Source: Membranipora membranacea (Eukaryota; Bryozoa; Gymnolaemata; Cheilostomatida; Membraniporidae). From it: a stretch of 64,000 nucleotides of DNA. A model generated the notes under the pieces. It did not search any database, was not told where the DNA came from, and saw only the letters and a program-made list of their open reading frames with translations. How positions within the stretch are numbered: the stretch's first letter is position 1; each line of letters opens with the position of its first letter. The stretch spans positions 7,254,001-7,318,000 of the forward strand of contig OU612068.1 of assembly GCA_914767715.1 (NCBI GenBank), written 5' to 3'. This document shows, piece by piece, positions 59,501 through 64,000 of the stretch. The position numbers and the translations under genes are program-made.

Positions 59501-62387
59501 GTTTGGTCAATAACTAGCAAAAGGATAAAGAACTTTGATCCGCAACTCAGACACTATAATTCTTTGTCATAAATTTGCCGGATTTGAAACCCAAAAGACC
59601 CTCGATTATTTATACTACTACTTACCCTCGACGCAAAAACAGCTGTATATTATCATAGATCTCATTGAACATTTTAAATTGACCACTATCTCCAAAAAGT
59701 ATGGCAGATTTGAGTAGATATTCATAGACTGAATCTAGACCAGCACCGATCCCGCTCATACTGCCTGACCATTCACCTGTCTGGATATTTATAATATTTC
59801 CTACAAAAAAAATAAGTTAGAAACTGAAGTCAAAAATCTATTTGAATTGAGCTTATCCTAGTGTCTTTAAAAAGTTCTATGTTGAGACGAGAATGTACCC
59901 AAACTTATTTATTTTAAACAAAGAATTGGTGTGACAATATTCTAATTATGACATGAAACTAAAAGCAAAGCAACTCTCGGGAAAGCAACTGAAAGTAGCG
60001 CAACTTAAACCAGCCCTTTTTTCTAGCCATTTATTTTACATTATAAATAAGATGGCTAGAAAAAAGCCCAAGTGTATTGGATCGCAACAAATTTCACTTT
60101 GTAATCAAACGCAGTTTGTTTTTTATGTATCGTGTTGTTATTCACACTAGGAAATTTTTTGGCCTCGTATCGTTACACCAGCTTTGAGATCATTCCTTAT
60201 CGATAAACAAATCGTAAATCCAAGAATATAAGCCACACATACCTAGTAGACCAGTTTGGTTAGATCTACGTTTATATAATGAAGTGACAGCCCTGAGAGA
60301 CGCTGAGTGATAGACAGGGTCATTGAGTAGAGTGCTGAGAGTACCAAACTCTAACAGTAAAGTAGCAGCACCTGCTGAGCATGTCTCGTTTATACAGTGT
60401 CTACAAAACTCCTGACGTGTACCTCTCTCAAGATTTACCTGTAACGAGAGTATAGAGTGAAACACATGTGTCAGAGAACCAAAAGTAGAATTCAGTCATT
60501 GTCCCATTTGCCTTCTAATATTTTCTGTTTTCAAGTATAAAACATCAAATGGCTTGTTACCCATAATGATGCACTAGATCGCTAAAATCCCATTAACTGG
60601 TATGCAAAAAAAAGTAAAAAAAAAGGCATTATTTGGTGAGGTAACTCTCAAATTCACAACTTTATTGGTTGGAACCATTAACATATAAATATAAATAGAG
60701 TATTTATATGTTTATAGTTGGGACATACTCATACTACTCATACTACCGGCATCGAGGATGTGTTCTATCAGTCATAAAGATAAAATTTGCTACAGGTGTC
60801 AATCGCCTGTTCACAAGTGAATATGGTCTTATACCACTACCCATCCCCCCAAAAGACTAGACAAGGAATCATATTAAACTTTGCTCCTTTGTGAACCCAA
60901 TCAGATTGAATGGAATTTAATATGATAATACTCATACCCTGGGGTATGGTATACCAGTCACAGTGCCCTCAAACGCAGGCATGAGCCTTGAAGCCAGATC
61001 ATGAGCAAGATAGAGCAACTCATTGTCGTAGAAGTCTGGAGTGAGGTCACCGAATGGCTGATTTTCATCTACGATAAGTAGATGAGCTGAGAGCAGCCCT
61101 CCCAACACTCTAAATGACAAGAAAAAGGAACATGTAAGAAAACCGGGAGATCCATGGGGTTGATATGATCCATGGATCATATGATATATCAAAATGAAAG
61201 AAAAAGCGATTTTTTTGAAAAGTCAATGAGGCACGTCATGCTAACTCACCTGATGGTTGCTTCAAATACTTGGATCTGATGTCCCGAATCGAAGGATAGA
61301 TTTTGAATCACCAGGTCAACTGCTTTCTTGAACTCTGTGTTGTTGCCCATCACCTGTAAGTGGGAGCATAATTATCGTCAAACACAAGTTAAAATGGGTA
61401 TAAGTCTTCACCCTAAGCTTTGTAATTTCTAAGTTTCAATACAGCAATGCGCATCATTCCGTTGTGTGGCAAACATGTGAAGCTTAGATACTATTGAGCC
61501 CATTAATAAATAATACATGTCATAAGTGAGGGAAAATCCAGTAGACATTTAACATCCATCGTCGGGTATTTTGAGCTGCAAATGCCCTTTGTAAGCAGAG
61601 ACACCATTGACTAAAATTATGTATATGTTGTGGGACCCATTATGTGGAATAGTTGTAACTTGCAAACCAGTACAATGGTATTTTACGTACTGCAAGAGTG
61701 TCCAGTGAATCCACTAACGTCAGCATGTAGTCACCAAGAACATCATTTATGTTGATGTTATCCCTGTAATAAGAGGAATCAGTGCAGAATCATTACCATG
61801 TACCATTTGATTCGGCATGTGAGCAATGAATCGTCATGGCCAATGATCAAGAGTTAATAAAACCACGGAGTTAGACTCCAACTACTTGATAAAACGATAA
61901 TAACACCTAAGCACAACTAAGTGTAGATAACAAAGCAGGGTGAAGTCTTGCCCTGATGACCACCACCACTATGTATTGAACTGATAGCGTGACTGCAAAT
62001 ACACAGAATGATAGTCAGATTATGTTTATACAAGGAGCTCTAACTCCTTGATTTATAGAAAGGTTCAGTGAAGGTACAGTAAATATAGATCACTCACTCA
62101 TCAACATAATCATGACCTCTGCCTGTACAATGTATGGGATCTAGTTCATCCTCAGGGTAGGCATATTCCATGTAGTTGTCATAACCAAAATGAAACATTC
62201 TCTTGACTTCATCTCTGCTTTTGAGGATTTCAGCGGGAGACAATGCTGCATAATTGGAGTTTAAACATTCTTTAAATGACTCTGTATTTGTCTGAAGACA
62301 TTTGAGATACTCTGAGCATTTTACTGTTGGGCTTGCACAGAATAAAACTAGTAAAAATGATACACCACTCAATTCATGTAATTTCAT
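56569..62387 (-). CDS. EDEM1: EDEM1-type ER degradation-enhancing alpha-mannosidase-like protein
   Basis: ER-lumen glycoside hydrolase family 47 protein that trims or recognises mannose on misfolded glycoproteins and hands them to ER-associated degradation. Eleven exons: 62098-62387, 61691-61763, 61250-61353, 60938-61109, 60243-60438, 59626-59800, 59128-59248, 58538-58782, 58087-58183, 57235-57393 and 56569-56655. They give 572 residues with all phases matched. A signal peptide ([19 protein letters not shown]) is followed by [19 protein letters not shown] and [22 protein letters not shown]47 acidic residues are kept in FEATIR (E152), [16 protein letters not shown] (E424) and the calcium-site TTEGH (509-513). 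The tail [20 protein letters not shown] matches the EDEM1 end (CN...SLPLKSIYMRQI) and not the long EDEM2 or EDEM3 tails. It is complete and looks functional. Confidence 0.96.
57565..57736. repeat. Inverted repeat with A/T-rich arms in EDEM1 intron
   Basis: Arms of about 78 bp (57565-57642 and 57655-57736) pair imperfectly: gagacaacactgatgaatct and tagacaggacacttaac at the left against their complements at the right. The inner stem is aaaaaataaagttcatga. The loop is about 12 bp. It is non-coding. Confidence 0.8.
59344..59428 (-). other. Possible cryptic or alternative exon inside EDEM1
   Basis: On the minus strand an acceptor ttttatacag precedes an open 85-bp segment reading [15 protein letters not shown] then [12 protein letters not shown], ended by a gtatat donor. 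It accepts phase 1 and leaves phase 2, the same as exon 59626-59800, so it could only replace that exon. It has no counterpart in EDEM proteins I know. Confidence 0.25.
60013..60069. repeat. 15-bp inverted repeat hairpin
   Basis: cttttttctagccat is complementary to atggctagaaaaaag across a 21-bp AT-rich loop, in the EDEM1 intron 59801-60242. Confidence 0.75.
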
Positions 62388-63444
62388 CTTTTTTCAAAAC
62401 ACAAAATCACAAATTCTGGATGTTGGCTTGATTTGTCTGCCTTCAGAATACGTCATCAGTCATACTGACTCTCGTGATCTGACTGGGCATGTAGATCACT
62501 GATAAACTAGGCTGTAGTTACCACAAAGTAGATGTCGTAAGGCTAAGTATAAATCATGCGTGACTTTAAATTGCGCATGTGCAAGAACAATGAGTTTAGT
62601 CTAGGTTCTGAGAGAAAATTCGGTCAGGGAGAATGGGATAGCCCCTGCATGAACTCCCAATCAAAATCAGCTAATAGTGACAAGAGAGAATAACTATCAA
62701 TATCAATTCCGCACGCATTGAAGAGCATACCACCAGAGCAGGTAGCCAATCAGATGGCTTCGGAATTCCGAGGCTCAATTTTGCAGAGATCAGCTCATGC
62801 CCAGAGCTGAGCATGCGCAGAATGGTCATCAGTTTATTACATTGTTATTGTGCCATATTGTGTGCTGAAGGTTTCTTGGACTTTATTTGCAGCACTAGTA
62901 TTCATTTGGGACAGATGGGCGTGTCAAAACACAAAAACAAAAACAAACCACTGAGGATCTTGTGACTGAGTGACTTGGGGAAGTCCTTGTCCAACAAAAC
63001 TGGAGTGATTGAACTTTGAGAGGACTTAATGGAACAATGTATTAAGCGCACCATTAGTGCATGATTAAAAGCTACATATTGTAGACAGCTCACATTCAGA
63101 AACTGTGAGAATGAAATAGTGGCAGTCCAGTGAGGCTTTGTTTGTGGTAGAGTGAGTATGGTACTAGCATTTTATTCTTTTAATGATTATATTTCATTAA
63201 TAAATTACTGTGTTATATCCATTATCTATTTTTTTGTGAAGATCATTGTGACTTTGGTTCTGTTTACTCTGTTTCAGCCCCCTTGACACAGCAGCATATA
63301 TTAAGGATAATAGGCTGACTTGCCAACTACATCAGTTTCTCTACCAAGTAAAAACCCTGGTATCTTCGTCCAAAAGATTTCTCTACCGTGTCTATCCCTA
63401 AAGGGAAGCTGCGACATTCCAAGAGTAGTTATCCTGAAGTGCAG
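62388..63444. promoter_or_regulatory. Divergent promoter interval of EDEM1 and SLC17
   Basis: 1.06 kb between two outward-reading ATGs. It holds a TGACGT core at 62450-62456 on the EDEM1 coding strand, 62 bp before its ATG, a ccaat at 62753-62757, and an in-frame stop at 63349-63351 that bars an upstream extension of the SLC17 frame. No gene is seen. Confidence 0.5.
62448..62458 (-). promoter_or_regulatory. Possible ER-stress / CRE-like element of EDEM1
   Basis: Minus-strand TGATGACGTAT contains the TGACGT core of ATF6/XBP1 (UPRE) and CREB-type sites. Mammalian EDEM1 is induced through IRE1-XBP1. The match to TGACGTGG/A is incomplete, so this is tentative. Confidence 0.3.
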
Positions 63445-63952
63445 ATGGCTGGTAAATATCGTTCTTCATTGTTGTACCTAGAGTCACTTCCCAGTCCACC
63501 GGTATATGATATCTTGACTATTCAGGTCGAATTGGGCATTACCTTAACATCACCTTGCGATTGGCAATATTATACCATTTTTTACTGATATGACGACTAA
63601 CAAGTTTGATTATTGGTTAGGTCTTTTTGTTTTATCCAGGTCGAGGATGCTGTCAGTTAATACCTTCCTTGATATCATCTTTCTTTTCTGGATTTCTTAA
63701 AAGAAACTGTCAGATATTAAAACTATTGATATTAATAATTTTAAATGTCTTGTGATTTATCCAGGTCGAGGATGCTGTCAGTTGATACCTGCGCGTTATC
63801 AGTTGTCTCTGCTGGCGCTTTTTGGCTTTTGCATTGTGTACATGTTGAGGGTGAATCTCAGTGTTGCGTTGGTTTCCATGGTGACAGCTAATACGACGCA
63901 TACAAACAGTGCAGATGAATGTCCAGCCACCGACACTGGCAATAGCTCAGAG
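63445..63952 (+). CDS. SLC17-family transporter (sialin / vesicular glutamate type), first two coding exons
   Basis: Major-facilitator organic-anion transporter, cut by the window edge. Exon 1 carries only ATG-GCT-G (63445-63451). Exon 2 (63765-63952) continues [20 protein letters not shown], then [20 protein letters not shown]. This matches the sialin start C[32 protein letters not shown], including the first membrane span. The loop after it ([14 protein letters not shown]) has glycosylation sites, as in sialin. The exon ends in phase 0 at gtagga. Which SLC17 member it is cannot be decided from 65 residues. Confidence 0.88.
63632..63668 (+). pseudogene. Duplicated acceptor and start of SLC17 exon 2
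   Basis: tttatccaggtcgaggatgc then tgtcagttaatacct repeats the true acceptor and first 26 bp of exon 2 (63757-63790) 125 bp upstream with one difference. Using it would give 37 different residues and then a stop, so it looks like a decayed partial exon duplication. Confidence 0.7.
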
Positions 63953-64000
63953 GTAGGATGATATCTATGTATCTTGTTCTTCTCCCATGTTCACTTACTA

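Overview
The window is animal (metazoan) nuclear DNA. It is AT-rich, with intron-split genes that have GT-AG borders, small exons (mostly 60-250 bp) and introns of about 0.2-2.3 kb. Gene content is typical of an invertebrate: a SETDB1/eggless histone methyltransferase, a large multi-pass chitin synthase, a TRPV-like cation channel, an EDEM1-type ER mannosidase-like protein and an SLC17 transporter. A chitin synthase ending its membrane core in SWGTRE and a TRPV channel fit a marine invertebrate (for example a lophotrochozoan). The phylum cannot be fixed from this sequence alone. No bacterial, organellar or viral gene was seen.

Layout. 1-16591 (+): the 3' two thirds of SETDB1, entering in the Tudor region and ending at the post-SET stop. 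18362-41661 (+): chitin synthase, about 1906 residues from 31 exons, with a second, mutually exclusive first exon at 21202-21377. 42884-54159 (-): TRPV-like channel, 14 shared exons plus three alternative 5' exons. 56569-62387 (-): EDEM1, 11 exons, 572 residues, complete. 63445-end (+): start of an SLC17 (sialin / vesicular glutamate type) transporter, cut by the window edge. Chitin synthase and the channel converge tail to tail near 42.6 kb. EDEM1 and SLC17 diverge from a shared promoter interval of about 1.06 kb.

The genes do not form one pathway: chromatin silencing, chitin deposition, sensory cation flux, ER protein quality control and organic-anion transport. The most interesting part is isoform architecture. 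Both the chitin synthase and the TRPV gene appear to swap their N-termini through alternative promoters, and every alternative exon ends in the phase the common exon needs. Introns carry many small mobile elements: fold-back and MITE-like inverted repeats, a dispersed family with ends like CTAGAGGAGTAAATATTAG, decayed LINE fragments, a SINE-like box B and minisatellites next to splice sites. One dispersed repeat supplies the TATA-like sequence in front of the chitin synthase. Exon calls were made by hand from frame, phase, splice sites and remembered family sequence; no alignment or transcript data were available.
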